Shown here: in pieces, positions 4,201-5,001 of the stretch
Position numbering within the stretch: position 1 is the stretch's first letter
Layout of the letters: every line of letters starts with the position of its first letter
Origin: Bacteroidota bacterium
GTDB lineage: Bacteria; Bacteroidota; Bacteroidia; J057
Reading direction: 5' to 3'
Assembly (NCBI GenBank): GCA_003696875.1
Contig: RFHL01000184.1
Span: 1 to 5,001 of the forward strand
Length of the DNA: 5,001 nt
Notes under the pieces: generated by a model
The model's database searches: none
Told to the model about the DNA's origin: nothing
What the model saw: the letters and a program-made list of their open reading frames with translations, nothing else
Program-made: the position numbers and the translations under genes

Positions 4201-5001
4201 CTAGAATCCGATCCGGATGTGGACGTCATCACTCAGGGGCCGGGTCTGGCAGGTGAGCACCTTCCCTTGGGCCATCTCAAAGTCCAGCAGGGCCTCGGGC
4301 CGGTCCATCTGTACCTGTCCGGACAGGCACTGTCCCATACAGGTCGAGCAGGTTCCCTGTTTACAGGAATAGGGCAGGTCGATTCCCTGCTGCAGCGCTG
4401 CCTCCAGCAGGGTACTGCCAGGGGGCACTTTGACCTGATAGGTCTCGGTCCCGAGGGTGACGCGGACTGCGCGCATAGGGCCCTCCAGCGAGGCCTGGGA
4501 CGCGAGGACCGTGGCATCAGCGACAAAGGCTTCTTCGAAGATGCGCTCTCCGCCGATGCCGCCCATCTCCAAGCCCCGGCGTACCGTCCGGCGGAAGCCC
4601 TCCGGGCCGCAGAGGTAGTGGCTTGGGGGAGGCATGGAGGGAAGGACCCGGAGCATCCCCTGAACAGCTTCCGGGGAGATGCGCCCCGGCCGATGGATGA
4701 GGGGACTACCCGGCGCAGGCTGGGAAATATAGTGCCACAGGCCAAACCGCCTGCGGAACTTTTGGTATAGCGCCTGAAGTTGTTCCCGAAAAATGATCCG
4801 GTCTATATGATGGTTTTGGTAAATGAGGCTGACCCGGCTCAACGGCTCCAGGAACAGGATGGCCCGGAGCATCGACATCAGCGGCGTGATGCCGCTGCCC
4901 GCAGCCCAGAGCACCAGATGGCGCTTGGATTTGGTGGCCGTCTCGATATAAAAGCGGCCAGCTGGCCGCAGAAAGGTCATCAGGTCGCCCGGCCGGGCAT
5001 G
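4201..5001 (-). CDS. PaaE-like NAD(P)H-dependent flavin/2Fe-2S oxidoreductase, C-terminal part, truncated by the window edge
   Basis: The reading frame is open from the right edge to the TAG at 4203-4201, giving 266 residues; the true start lies outside. The first visible residues, HARPGDLMTFLRPAGRFYI, are the end of the FAD-binding domain of the ferredoxin-NADP reductase superfamily, so the Met at 4980 is internal. Numbering from that Met, the NAD(P) domain shows AAGSGITPLMSML (26-38) and YLCGPEGF (122-129). A plant-type 2Fe-2S ferredoxin domain follows from about 170, with ligands Cys206, Cys211, Cys214 (C-x4-C-x2-C) and Cys244. The order FAD, NAD, ferredoxin is that of PaaE, the reductase subunit of phenylacetyl-CoA epoxidase, and of related reductases that feed electrons to oxygenases or desaturases. 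No oxygenase subunit is visible, so the partner is unknown and the symbol paaE is not assigned. All key residues in view are intact. Confidence 0.92.
   Translation of the reverse strand, partial: HARPGDLMTFLRPAGRFYIETATKSKRHLVLWAAGSGITPLMSMLRAILFLEPLSRVSLIYQNHHIDRIIFREQLQALYQKFRRRFGLWHYISQPAPGSPLIHRPGRISPEAVQGMLRVLPSMPPPSHYLCGPEGFRRTVRRGLEMGGIGGERIFEEAFVADATVLASQASLEGPMRAVRVTLGTETYQVKVPPGSTLLEAALQQGIDLPYSCKQGTCSTCMGQCLSGQVQMDRPEALLDFEMAQGKVLTCQTRPLSDDVHIRIGF

Noticed and set aside
4987..4998. Perfect 12-bp palindrome GCCCGGCCGGGC
   Set aside because: It is pure G and C within the coding sequence of the reductase FAD domain, where such palindromes arise readily by composition.

Overview
The window looks like chromosomal DNA of a Bacteroidota bacterium with GC-rich genes and AT-richer spacers. 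The main reasons are an ECF sigma factor gene followed by a FecR-type anti-sigma domain gene (a pairing very common in this phylum), two secreted carbohydrate-active proteins with signal peptides ending in A-x-A or L-S-A before Gln, and gene starts without clear Shine-Dalgarno sequences. The genus cannot be fixed from the sequence; a GC-rich Saprospiria- or Rhodothermia-like lineage is only a guess.

Layout. (1) 1-569, minus strand: the N-terminal part of a secreted heparinase II/III-like or alginate-lyase-like protein, cut by the left edge. (2) 570-843: a divergent spacer with a terminator-like hairpin placed directly before the lyase start, a CTACTACTAT direct repeat, an AGGCAGGA direct repeat and two A-tracts. 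(3) 844-2937, plus strand: a complete secreted GH42 beta-galactosidase with both catalytic glutamates. (4) 2961-3212, minus strand: an 83-residue protein that matches only the cytoplasmic N-terminal domain of FecR-type anti-sigma factors. A hairpin overlaps its stop codon. (5) 3340-3933, minus strand: an ECF sigma-70 factor. (6) 3934-4200: a spacer without a convincing gene that holds two perfect 14-bp palindromes of the LacI/GalR operator type, sharing the core GCAAnCGnTTGC, and a terminator candidate for the next gene. (7) 4201-5001, minus strand: the C-terminal 266 residues of a PaaE-like flavin/2Fe-2S oxidoreductase, cut by the right edge.

How they may work together. The lyase-like gene and the GH42 gene are divergent and both products are exported, so they plausibly act on the same extracellular or periplasmic polysaccharide or its fragments (inference). 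The sigma gene and the small FecR-like gene are co-directional and probably co-transcribed. The protein lacks the transmembrane and periplasmic parts that normally receive a signal from a TonB-dependent receptor, so it would be a soluble, receptor-uncoupled anti-sigma module if functional. The two LacI-type operators upstream suggest that this sigma unit is itself under sugar-responsive or metabolite-responsive control. The reductase looks unrelated to the sugar genes.

The part most worth a second look is the module formed by the twin LacI-type operators, the ECF sigma factor and the FecR-like stub. No insertion sequence, CRISPR array, tRNA or rRNA was seen.
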